Shown one piece after another: positions 13,901 to 27,200 of a stretch of 64,000 nt of DNA. The stretch lies in the NCBI GenBank assembly GCA_033675545.1, contig JAWDGP010000252.1:1-64000 (forward strand), written 5' to 3'. Each line of letters begins with the position of its first letter. Position 1 is the first letter of the stretch. The position numbers were made by a program, and so were the translations under genes. This DNA is from Elysia crispata (Eukaryota; Mollusca; Gastropoda; Plakobranchidae). The notes under the pieces were generated by a model. That model was not told where the DNA came from. It worked only from the letters and a program-made list of their open reading frames with translations, and did not search any database.

Positions 13901-16900
13901 CTCTACTTGTTCTTTTTTTTTACTGTGGCAATTGTTATAGTGTGAGTTCCAATAGCTTAAAACAAGGTTACATTTTCATTTAGTTTCTGTGTAAATCATT
14001 TGTCTCATTTCCTACCTCCCTCTCTCTCTCTCTTTTTTTTTTCCCCAGGTCATTTGGTAATTTTATTATCAGCAAATATAACTTGCAAGGTGTGGAAGAC
14101 GCTCTGACAAAGAATAAGGATTTAGCTGAGTCAAAAGGAATCAAAGCTCATTTTCAAATGGATGGCAGTGGTATTCTCTTCCTTGATAAGGTAGTCTTTT
14201 GAGACAATTTGCTGAAATTTCATCAAATATTTTAATTCGCTCTTTCCTGTTTTGAAAAATTCCTTTATATTTAAATATATGTATGTATGTTAGACTCAAT
14301 CCATAAACAAATGCCATATTCCAGTATGTATATATTTCGACTTAAATAAGACTGTATCTTTAGTGTGAGTAAATTTTGTTTCCTAAGTGCAGAGTATGTA
14401 TGTAAAGAATGCTAAGCTTAAACCATTCCTCTACAAGTTCTTATGATTGCTTTGAAAATGATTTGCTCTTTTGTCATTGTTTTTTCATTTAATCTGTAAC
14501 TGTAGCTTCAAAGAAATTGTTAATTTAGCCTTAACAAGTTTCCTGTGTGTTTCATAATGTAGGTGGAATCAGTGTTTGAGAAAAATGACACAGAGGAAGA
14601 GAAAGAGAAATCTACATGGTCAAGTAAGAAAATAATGTAAAAAATGTTATTTGTCTATGCGGTCATATTGAAGCGAAGATGTACCTATCACTGTTAATTA
14701 GACCAGATAAAAATAAAGATTAAAACAGAAAATTTTTGGAAAGTTAACCGTGAAAAGTGAGAGTTGCTCATATACAACATTTTTGGGAAGTTTTCATAGG
14801 GCGGCAGTTGTATATCTCAGAGATGCCAAATTTCCGGATAAATCCGGATTTTGTCTGAGTTCAGGATGTTCCTTGCCAAAATGTGTGGAACTTTTCTTTA
14901 AAAAATTATGTCATCGTGCATCAATCCAAGACCCTTATGTGCAATATGCTCGTCTTAACCATTAACCCATTGACCCCGGGATTAGAGTCTACTCTAATTT
15001 ATCCTTTAACAACGGGATTGGAGTCTACCGCAATCGCCGACTTCAATGCTAGATCTAACAGCGAAAAGTGGTTCACATCGTAAATGGACTTGACTAGTTG
15101 TGAACCATAGCCTATTTTGTACCGAAAACCAATGCTAACTTTTTTTCTTTTATATAATTATTTTTTGTTATTTTGGTTTTTTTCATCCTAATTCATCCAA
15201 AACAACACATTTGATCACCTTTTGTCTCATCCGAGGGCCAAAATCGGGCGGTAATGATCGCCGTGTAAACATCCTGAACACCCCTCTACCCCTACATATT
15301 TGGTATCGTCTGAAAGGGAAACTTGTGCTCTTTCTGACACAGGTCTTGACCTAGTTGTCTGACTTCATATCTAAAAATAATATGCAAATTTCTGCATGGC
15401 TTTGTGTTCAATCACCCTGGTCAATCTGTACTGTGATTGGCTAAGCTGAACCTAACCCCTCTGGGCATGCGCAGTGAATGTTCGACCTGAAGGTCAAAGC
15501 CGTTCTTTCACTTTCGGGCATGCGCAGTATATCGTTACTGTGCAGTGTAAACATCCGTAGCAGAATCGAAAGTAATTCCGATTCCAGTCGAAACAAAGCT
15601 TTGATTGTGCACTGTGTAGATTTAGTTAGATCTATGTGTGTAGCGTTTGTCCACTATGGTCTTTGTCTTTGACCAGTCATCTTTCCAGGTAGATATGTGT
15701 GTAGCGTCCGTTCTTTGCTTCGCGCTCTGTCTTTGACCAGTGAAGACGTACATTTCTTCTTCAGTTCAACTGTTGATTTACTTAGATATCTAGCTCTCAC
15801 TCAAGCACATCAATGCATCATTGCTTGCGGAGATAAATTCAATGAATCAGTCTCAAGCCAATTCTGCCCTAAGTGATGGCAGTGATTTAGATTTAGATGT
15901 TGGGGAGTCTTCCGACTCTGACGACTACACCCTCACTCTTGATGAACGGAGGTTTGTTGACGCCATTGATCGAGAGATCAATCACATTCAAAGGATGGAA
16001 GTTATTGGAGGTGATGGCACTGAGTCCGATGATGATTCCATCGTTCAGGCTCCAACCGTGGATCTCAATGCCCCAGCCCAATGGATTGCAGATCCTAATG
16101 GTTTTGTTCCTCAAGAACAATTGCAATGCACACGTGAGTTACATTTTTCATCTACAGTTTTATATGTTCTGTACGCACAGATAAGTGAGCTATTGACAGA
16201 TTAGGTCGTTGCCCTAGATCTAGATTGTAGATAAGTAAAGATTATACGATAAGGCTAAGATTCTTTTTCAGAAACATACATGTATTTTTCAATCTCAAAA
16301 TGTTACTGATCAGGCTTTCCTGATTTGGGCCCTAAGTGAAAACACCACAAGCTATATGAGCTGGTAATGAACTTTTTTTTAAATTCTTAAATTCTTTTAT
16401 TGCAAATACTTTTGATGAATGCATTTTTTTACTTCACTTCACATAATTAGGGATTATTTTGCCCAATTTGATATTTTTTCTTTTACTTCCTTCTTTGTAC
16501 TTGACAGTAAAACTTTTGTAGACAAATTATTTAATTTTTAATTTTATGTTACAACGTTATGTTTTAATTTTTAATTTTATTCAACTCATCTACATATGTA
16601 ATACTGTACCATTACTATGAGAAAAAGACTTTTTAGGTTTTGTTCCTTTTCAATCTCTGATTTTTTCACTTTATTTTATACCACTTTTTTTTTTACAGCT
16701 TTCAAGTCAATACAGGGAGAGAGGCTGGTCAGGAGCAGGGATTGGCACACAGAGTTGTGAAGGACCTGGTGGAGCCATTTCATCACACAGGCAATTTTCG
16801 CACTGGTGTCCCCCTGCTGCGGGACTTGGAAGTTTGTGTCATGGTACGGTCCAACCGTAAGTTCCTGCCTGCGGACCTGCTACCCAAGAAATCCAACTGC

Positions 16901-19900
16901 AGAAGCACGAGTATAAGACAGCCCAGGCAGGTCATCTCACTTTTTCTGTTTGGCTTGACACAAGCAGGCACAGTTAGTAGGAGGTCTGGGCTACAGGAGC
17001 AGCAAATTGTTGTCCCATTGGCCCTGGCTGACTACCAGAGCCACATGATGGGGTTCGACTTGACTGACTAAATGATTGGCTATTACATGCCCAACCATAG
17101 GTAATATCCTTTTTTTTTTTTTAATTTTCAATTAATTTTTTAAAGACATTGTAGTTTTTAGAGGTACTGTATAGGAACTGTTCATTTGGGTCAATCCTTT
17201 GAAGTTTAAAAAATAAGGGTATCTAACTTTTGTGCTTTCCAATATATTTTTTTCATTTCATTGTAACCAAATGTTGGTACGCTTCTGAAAAATATTTTGT
17301 TCATTACAAACAAAGTGTCTTTTCATTCAGAACTTGGTATGGAACTTCAGTGTTAATATTTTTCATTATTTTTTAATTCTGTTAATTTTGTTCCGCAGGT
17401 CCAGGAAATGGTGGCGTCGTATTTTTACCTATCTAACAATGGTGAGCGGCCACAATGCATATGTTGTAGGCAAGGATTCCAACTACGAGTTCACGAAAAA
17501 GAACGGGCCCAACTTCAGGGCCTTCTCTGAGGACCTGGCAGGCGAGCTTACATTTGGCGTCAAAGCTAATCATGACCCACCCCTCAACCATGCACCTCAA
17601 CCAGGAAAAGAGCACCATCGATTGGTCAAAAGGAGAGATGGCCTCTCTAAAGTGTGCATCGAGTGCAAGGCCAAAGGCATCAAGCAGAAAGTGACAGTTT
17701 ATAACTGTATTATCTATGACTTGCCTATACATGTAAAGTGCCTACAAGACTACCAACAAAGAATGCTGCGCATGTAATTCCCCAAGTCAAGTGTGTTGCA
17801 GATCATCCTTTTTTTTTCTTCATCTAAATCATTGACTTTCATTTATTTACCATCCTTTCTAATGAGGCCACGGAGAAACTTCTCTGTGTTGGTCCCAAGT
17901 CCACCAATTCAGAGGAGAGAGGATGTGTTAGTTGTGCTTTACGCCCTTACTTATGAAAAGATATTTTTAAAAAAATTGTAGGATTTACAAGTCCTGCCAG
18001 ACATTTAAAAAAAAACACTGTGTGAGAGATGTTTACTTCATTGGATTTTAGCAGCTCATCTGTGAAGGGGTAAGTTGGCATAAAAAGTAATCGATGTTGT
18101 GTATAGTACTTTTTTTTTCATATATAGGCCTAATATTAATTTTCTATCAACCAAGATCTCTTTTCACCATCTATGAATGTCAAGTAACATTGTCAGTTAT
18201 GACTTACATAACTACTTCTATGCTTTTTCTATCTTTTATGTACTCTTGTAAAAGGTTATAGTCTAGATGTTTTTTGTCCTGTGATTTTAATTTTTTACAG
18301 GTATTGGTTTTCATTTTTAGGTAGATAAACAAAACATATTTTCCCAATTTTCTTGGATTCAAATGATTTTAACTTGATTTTTATTTTTCATCAATTCTTT
18401 GTGTTTAGTAAATGAAAGTATACCCAAACTGGTTTGAGAGCCAGTTTTAGGGAAATGCGCTCGTTCCTATCAATGGTGTTGTGCCTCTTCAAAATTTCAT
18501 AACTTTGGTTCTAATGGGAATATCTGCACAATTTTTTCATCATTGTAAAGCTTAGTAAATCTACTACATTTTTTCTTCTATACTTTGGCTCTCTAATGAG
18601 TCATAAAAAAGCTGTTGCCTTTCAAAATGAATGTTTACATTTTTTTGAAAAAAAACGTAATTTTTTGCATGATGGTCATCATTTTATTTTTTCTTTTACT
18701 CAGTCTCTAATGCTTACTTCACAAAGGTTTTGGTATCATTGAAAAGGAAAATGAATGATCTTTCTTTCCCTCATTTACATTATAGCTCTATTTTTTATGG
18801 AAAATTCCTAAAACTTGAGTTAAAAATATATCTTTTGTTTTTTTCAACAACACAGATTTTTTTTCTTCCAACTTCTCTGATCTCTTTTTCTGTGGAATAT
18901 TTGTTATTATAATAAAATCTTTAATGATTTGAATGTTGATTTTATTGGCTTTCAGAAAATACTAAGGTGTATGTGTCAAATGTGTTCCACTTTTTAGTTA
19001 TTTTCAATTTTCAGTGGGTACCCTGTACAATTTTGGGCGGCCATTTTGGATTTTCCAATAGTCCTCAGTATTGAGGTAGCCATTTTCTCTCTGGGTCCCA
19101 GTGGTTATTGGGTTAAACGATGTTTGTAATCTAAACTGTGCTTATATGCAAAAGAGTTCTCATACCTCCAGGAATCTTGTAATTTTGTTTCTGTCTTGTT
19201 ACTTTTTGTTTCATAATGTAGTTCTCCAACTTCAATAAAAAATGTTTGAAGAGGCCTTCATGTCTCTAAATTATCTAAATCGTTTAGGGACCTCTATCAA
19301 TGAAGGAAGCGACAATGTTGATGAGGAAAACATGTTAAATTGGGTGCAAATCACAGGCAAAGGAGATCAAATGTAATGGAGTTGTGTAAAAATAAATAGG
19401 GCTTGGTTTCATCAGACTTGATATTTGAATCTAGCCGATCATTTAAAACTATTTAAACCAACTCTCTGATTCAAAAGCTGGACCTGACTCCACACAAAGA
19501 ATTTGGATTTTTTTTTCATAAAGTTTATATCATTATATAAACTATTTTTCTTCCCTTCAGTTTTGTCATATTCCAATAAAGAATTCTTTTTATATTGTTT
19601 TTTTATAGATATATGAAATAACTGGGCGAGGATGATTATCAATTATTTCCCCTCTTTCACGATTTGAATACAATTACATGTGATAAGCATTGGTAATTAA
19701 TGGTTAAAACATTTCATTGAAACAAAGCATGGAATGTTGTTCTTTTTACAATGTTTTATCTCTTTGCGTTTATTTTTTTTCATTGATACCTGCTATTACC
19801 TTTTGATTTCTTTGGTTCTGTGTATAATTTTTTGAGAACAGGTATGTTTTTGGGTCACTTAGTCTCTCACTTCAATATTTTGTGGATGTAGGAAAAGTTC

Positions 19901-22900
19901 AGAATCTTTTTTCATAGTCAGTTGGCACCTCTGATATCTACAATTCACACAATTACCTGCTGGAAGGAGACGGTTATAGATATGTAACACTGTGTATACA
20001 TGTCATTTATTTTTCAAAATTCTTAAGCGGTCTACTATGAGGCTGTATCTTTTAATTTTTTGTGAATCTGCAAAATTATCTGGTAAACTGGTGAATTGCA
20101 TTGCAGTTTTTTCTAAAGTTTCTAGCTTCACGGATAAGAAAGTTATGAAGAAATAAACTATGCTTGTGCATTTTTTGGGCACTGGTTTGCAGTTGCAGAT
20201 TATCACTATAATTTATGTCTCTCTTCTTGAGAGAAAATCACTTAGCTGTCTATAATGAAACCGTCAGTATTAATCTGATGTGATTTTGCAATAAAATTTG
20301 ATAATTTTGCTCTTTATTTGATGTTTCATGGAGAGCAGAGTTATGAATTAAGGTTAAATATCAGCTACGATTTGTTGATCATCAACATTAGCTATGACTC
20401 TCTTCTATCAAAAAAATTGCTTGCTCTGTTTGTCATGCGACGGTAATGATTTGATTCATGTTATATTGCGATAATAGCCAATAATTTTGCAGTTTATTTG
20501 AAGTTCCTAGCCTTACTGTAAGCAAAGTTATGAACAAGTAAACAAAATTAAATATGAAATCCACATTACTTTTTCCACTGCCTGAGTCCGGGGCTTGGCA
20601 CTTGGCCTGTCAATTGAAACAATAATTAAAACGTATGAATCAGAGCATCAGTGAAGTAAGATATATGCCTCAGACCTAATGGTCCTCAGTGGCTTATTTA
20701 TATTTTGTGACATCATACGCTCAGTTGGGCCCCCCTGTTGTATCTTCTCAAGAAATAAACGTAATAAACCCACTCGAGGGAGGGGCCAAATATTGTAGCG
20801 CCTTGGTTTGTTACAGATGTAGTTTGGAACCCACATATCAGTGTGAGAATTTTTATAGCTTTTAATCGATGATGTAAAAAGTCCAAGTGTATTTTATAAT
20901 TGGTTGTAGAAAATTTTTTCTTGTTTCTTACTATACTATCACTGAAACTGAATAACGAAGATATAGAACAATAATGCAATTTTTTGGTGTGTCTCTTACT
21001 AAATTTCTCCCTCACCCCATCCCCTTCCAAAAAAAAAAGGAAATGGGTGAACTTGAGGGGTGTTTGGTTTTTGATTATGTGTGAAAATAGGGGTGTGAGT
21101 AATGAATTTGTTCCTGTGATGCTTGTTGGTTCCGTTACGTTTGTATTAGATGAAAGATGCCCATGAAATTGGCTTGATGAGCCGTCCTGATTGGTTCAAG
21201 AGCTTTGTATTATAGATCATGATTGGCACAAAATAGCACATAGCGATTGGATTAGTCATCGTGCAAAGACTGAAATATACTAACAATGTAGGGGAAATTG
21301 TGATTAACTTTATCGATAAAAATTGTCTTGTTATTTTTCTTCTTGACACGATTTTATGTGCGTCATTTACCCTTATTCTTAGTATATGTCCTAAATGAAA
21401 CAAAAAAGTAAAAAAAAAAATAACACGAGCACAAAGATTGAACAGTTTCAGAAAATGTATACATTTATAGGTATCTAAAAACTTTAGAGCGTAAAAACAG
21501 CGTATCAACTCCTAGATATTTGATTTTCACACTACTGGACCTGTTAGTGCGCCAAGCACATGCGCTCACAACTGTTACTGGCTCAGCACCCTCACCCTGG
21601 CAAATCAGTTGGCACTTTACCTGGGCCAATCTTCAAGGGTTAATGTTTATTCTGTGTTTGGAATGAACACACTGAACAGCCTTTAACAGAACTTTTTATG
21701 AGTGTTTGTGATTTTTACTAGCAAACATATGGCTCCATTGACGTATATAAAGCAAAATATTTCCATTCTATTCACTTAAGAATAATAATATTTGACAATT
21801 ATTTTTCTTGTAGATAAAATATTTATTGGACTGAATAGCAATTTCTCCCTCTTTCTATGGTGTACAGAACTTGGAAGTGCTATTGGTGGCCTGTTCGGTA
21901 GCAGCAGCTCTAATGACGATACTAAGATAGAAGAATCCCCTGATGTAAGTAACACTGGCACACTTTGTATGAGATGTAGCCCAAGTGAAGAAAATAAAGC
22001 CATTTTTTGTGTGTATTTTTTTCTTTCTCTCTGTTTTTGTCTCTTTAATTTCTATGCGTGTGTTCTTCTCAAAGCACTATTTTCTGTTATTTTCTTTTTT
22101 TCTTTTTTATTTAAGAAATTTTTAGCACTTTTCAAGTTAATTTAGATATTTCATTACAATAATAGGCATGCATGTGCTCTGGTAATATTATACTCAATTA
22201 GACATTCTTTCACATCACCCTGGCATTGAGAGCAAAATTTTCCTTTGCATGCAAACTCATTTGGCTAATTAGCTATCTAGCTGTTTATATATAACTTTAC
22301 AAAGTTTTTTAAGCCTTGCCAAAAAAGTAACTCTCTGAAATCATGTATTGTAAAATGACATATTTGGCTATGAATAATATACTGTTCAATCTTTCTTACA
22401 TGAAAACAACTTTCTATGATTTTCATCAAATTCTTTAACTTTTTCAAAAAAATGGATGTTAACCTTTCTTCATCATTTACTGATGGAAAAAGATGTGTTA
22501 AAAATGACCTGACTCAAATCTGTAATATTGATGTCAATATATTGCGATATTGTGGATTTCAGGAGCCTGACATTCAGGTAATGGCATACAAAATAATGGA
22601 AGCAGGAAATGCTCTTTTAAAAAATTTATTTCATCTCTTTATCACTTTCCATCAGGAGCTTCTGGCGTTGCTTTTAAAATTTTTTAGGAGCTTGAGCTTT
22701 TATTGGAGACATTTCAGGAGGAAATGGGAGATACTCATTGTTGAAGGTCTTAGATTTTTCTAAAGGCTAATAGTCTAAATTCAGCGGTAACTTTCCATTC
22801 ATAGTTTGAGTCTGGTTTTACTGTGTCTGATGTAACAATGATCGTACCCAGGCAATCATCTATATATATTGGAGCTAAGCGAAAAGTGAGGACCATCTAA

Positions 22901-24258
22901 CGGAGCATTTCTAGACCACCTAGGAACGTCAAATTTGGCATACAGTTGTAAATTGCCCTAATGATTGGAGTGGTAATATTATATTTTTCAACAAAATCGA
23001 GTTTTTCAAAAATTAAAGGCAAAAATGTAAATACTATTTTCTGAAAAGAAAAAGATAAATGTGCGAACTATTTCCTATAAGCACAGCTGGGTAGAGATGG
23101 CAGGAATGAAAGTGAAAGTATGCATACAATATAGGCGGTGGCAGATCTAAAACAGTCACGAATATATCTTGGTCTAGATCCACATGATATAGTGTAAGAT
23201 CTAAGTAAAGAATTTAAGGTTGCCTTGACAAAAATTCTAGATCTAGGGTCTAGATATTTACAACAGCTAGACTAAAATCAAAAGATTAAGATTTACAACT
23301 AAAAAAATCTAGATTTTACTTTTAGGCTCAAAGATTAACTTTTATGTAGATTTAAAAAACTGCAGCTAAGAATTCCCGCAAGGCAGTGCACTTTTATGCA
23401 ATTATTGCGAAAAATTAAAAGCGTTTAAAAGGATGTAAAAGCATATTGGGAAAGTATAGAATCCCTTTATTCCAAAAGAATTCAAGTTCTTTATCTGTAT
23501 GTTGTATTTTTAATAGAATTGTTGAGCTATTTAGAATCTAGGTAAAGATGGGTTGGTGGAAGCACATTTCTGGATCATTTAAGCAAAAGGGTACATGTCA
23601 AGACCATTTAGCCTATTTGATACACAGACGCATCCCAACCTTGGCAAATTGACACCATGGTCCCATTCGTAGAATGGTGTTTCTAGCTTGTTAGATCTTA
23701 TGATGAGAATATCAACAAAAAAAGCTTTGTTTTGTCAGCTCAGCCTATGGCCCTTCAGTATTCATATTTGTATCGAGGCCTTGACACAGAATGTCTTTGA
23801 AATAGTCACGGTGACTATAGATCAACAGTACAGTTTTTGTTCTTGGTTTTTGTTTTTAAATTTCTTCAAAAATTATGCTAAATCCTATAACAAGATACAT
23901 TTAAAAATAAGATTTTCTGGGAATGGGAGTGAGAAAACTATGCAGTTAGAAAGGCATCAAAACATGGTCCCCAGCTCGAATCTCACCCAATATTGCAGAC
24001 TTTAACGTGGAGTCACGTGTTGTTGTTGTTGTTGTTGTTGCATGCAGACACCAGAGGGTAGTGCCAGCACTGGCAATGACACCACGGAAGGTGAAACAGA
24101 CAGCAGCAGCAGTGACAACACAGGCAGTTCTGATGGTGCTGGTGCTGCTGGAGAGAATAAGGTGAAGTTCTCTCTGGGGATGTTGATCTCCTTCAGATTC
24201 CTTTACCCCAACCTAAGCCTTTTGATTGGCTTAATCTTACCCTACCCTCTCCCTCTTG

Positions 24259-24298
<40 letters not shown>

Positions 24299-27200
24299 TT
24301 TCTCACTCTTTCTCTTTTTGCAAAGTAAATGTGAAGCACATCATAACGCTCACCAATTGTTTAAGATATTTGCGAATAGCAAAAAAAAATATGAAGGTTT
24401 TACAACTAGAGACAAATCAGAGTCAAAGTTTTACAATCGCGATTGATTTTTTTTCCAAGGTTCATATAATTCATAATCACAAAATGGTATCCTCAATCTT
24501 GTCATTTTCCTTTCTCAAAAATTTTTTGCTCCTATGAATAAATACTTCTTTGAGATAAACCTTCCCTTGATCCTTTCCCCAGTGTCTCATGAAATGTCTT
24601 TTTCTTCCACTTTTGTTTATCACTGTATACAGGCTGAAAGTATCTGTGAAATGGAATTGTCTTTCACCCATAAAAATTTTTTCATTTCTATTATTATCTA
24701 AACTAATATTTCTTTCATCTTGCCTTTCCTTGCTTTACTTTCCAATATGAGTTAAAAAAATGAAAGGACAGTTTTTGTTTACCTCTATTTTCCCTCATGC
24801 ACATTTGTAACTTACAAAAGCATGTGTAATCTTTGTATAATTTTTTCCTGCTTGTTTTTTAAGGTCAGCATCATATATTTAGGTTTTTCAGGCTTCTTGT
24901 CCTTTTTTTTCTTCTTCCATTTGCTCTCATAAACTGGACGAACAGAAATATGGTTCCTATGGTAAATCTCACAGACTGCAAAGAAATCAAACTTAACAGT
25001 GGCACGAGAAACTTACACAAGAAGATAACTCATGAATAGAATACGTAAACACTGGGCAACCTTTTTTTAAAATAACTCATAAATAGAATATATAAACACC
25101 ACGCAAACTTTTTTGGCCATTGGATGGAAAAAAAGAAACAAGAACTTCTTGTGAAAACTGGAATTATCGAAGGAAAATGCAGCAGGGAAAAATAGTGTGA
25201 AAAGATGTTAGATGGACTAAATAAGTGGCTAAAAGTAGGACAAGCAATAGAGCACTGAAAGTGATGAAAGATAAAGATGTGTGGAAGGTCATGATCACCT
25301 ACTCTAAAGAGCAGGGAAACATGATTGATTGATTGATTGATTGCTCTTATCATAACTAGATTGTTCCTCTGTCATCTGTCATACAGGCTCCAAGTCAGAG
25401 ACCAGATATATTAGATATTAAAAATGCAATCCTTCTGTCCTAATAAATCACTAAAAAGTACCAGTAAAAACATAAAGCTGGTCCTTAGTAATAAATTGAG
25501 ACCTTTAAAAAGGCATAGTTTCAATCACCAGGCATTTGAAAAAAGATCAAAGTAGATGACGGATGGCTCTAAATTAGTTTATTATATTTTACTTATGATT
25601 TTATTATCTGACGTTATATTTTTATTTTTTATATGGCTGTAGGAATTATTGTTGGGCTGTTTAATCAAGGTAATTCATCTCTCTGTTAATATATCTCAGT
25701 GTTGTATTATTAAACTGGGCCTTCTTCATAACAAAACTATCTTTTACTAATTAAATTTATGCATTGGACATCTCAAAGTTCAATTTTGGCATATTGTAAA
25801 AAGATTCCCAAGCCAGTGAGGTGTTTTGTGCTATATAAACATCTTCATAGAATCTTTAAGTAAAATTTCCTTGTTTGAAAAAATTTGCCTTAACTGACCT
25901 TGACAATTGTTTTTGGTGTTGGTTTTCTTATTATCCTTTACACTTTAAGAAAATTGCCAAACTAATTGATATGCCTCCTCTGTAAATCTATAAAACTGAA
26001 GACGGTGACACTTGAAATTTTAAATAAATTCTTACTAAAGCACTATATTCTAGGGCATTATACTTAGTAATGATTTGCGTATTTTTTAAATTTTTGGCTT
26101 ACTCGATTTGTGTTTGTGTGTGTGTTTTTTTTCTTTTTGATACATTTTTTCTTGCACTGTAAAATTTGATGACAAAGAATAAATTGGAGTTGTACTTCTG
26201 TCTCACCAAACTTAAACTATAGAAAATAAATAATTTGGCTGTTTGCAATGTAAGAGTTACTTATACTAATACTAAGAGATTATTTATTCAGTTCTCTTCA
26301 TCTTAAAGCCTCTATAAGTCCTTTAGTAAAATGTTAAATCTTTTATTTGCATAAAGTCCCCCCCCACCCAAAAAAAAAATAAAAAAAAAAAATAAATAAA
26401 AAAAAGCAACTAAAAAGACAAAACAATTATAGCAAGAACCCTTGTTAAACTTTTATCATCATCCCCTCCACCTTGAAATAAAGTTTAAATGAATCTTTAC
26501 AGAAAGAAAATGTTGAAAGATCTGTAACTGCTTATTATTATGAGCAATAGAAGCAAATTTGCTTTTTTTTTTATTACAGCAAGAGTGATGAAAGGTTTAA
26601 GGTTCTTGAGGTTAATGACTAGAGCATTACAGCCATTTTGCTTATCTTTATTCTTCATGCCAGCCTCTTGCTATAAAGTCCCACATAACCTTTAATCACC
26701 CCAATGCAGTGCTTCCACAACAGCTTTTAACCTGGTGGAGATTTCAGCTTTTCAATTACAATGACAGAAAAAAAAGATTCTACACATCTCTTCTTGAAAT
26801 GTATTTTTTTTTTTTGTCTTTTAATTTTTACATTAAAATAACTGGCACAGGAAGTGTCAGGCTCAATGAAAGATTAGGATTTAAAAAAGAAACAGTTCTT
26901 GTTACAAATCAAAAATTTTTTTTCTTCCTTAAATTCATGCTCTAGTAAGATTTTCCCTTTTCTAATCAGGAAGAAACTCAGGAGGAAAGTGCTGGAAACT
27001 CTGACAGTAAGGAAGAGCAGAAATCTGACAGTGAAACAGAAGCTGATAAGGAGAAGAAGGAAGAGAAAGAGGGAACAAGTGAAGATGAGTCAAAAGAGAA
27101 AGAGGCGCCAAAAGAAGATAGGGAGAAAGTAAGATCAATAATTTTCACATTGTGTTCTCTCTCTGAACTCTCTTCACCTTTGCTTTCAAACCAACATCTT

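Noticed and set aside
21630-21646. Solitary AAGGGTTAATG resembling a piggyBac end
   Set aside because: No matching inverted TTAACCCTT end within reach in intron 16.
23960-24000. tRNA B-box-like AGCTCGAATCTC suggesting a SINE
   Set aside because: No A box at the right distance and no repeat partner in the window.
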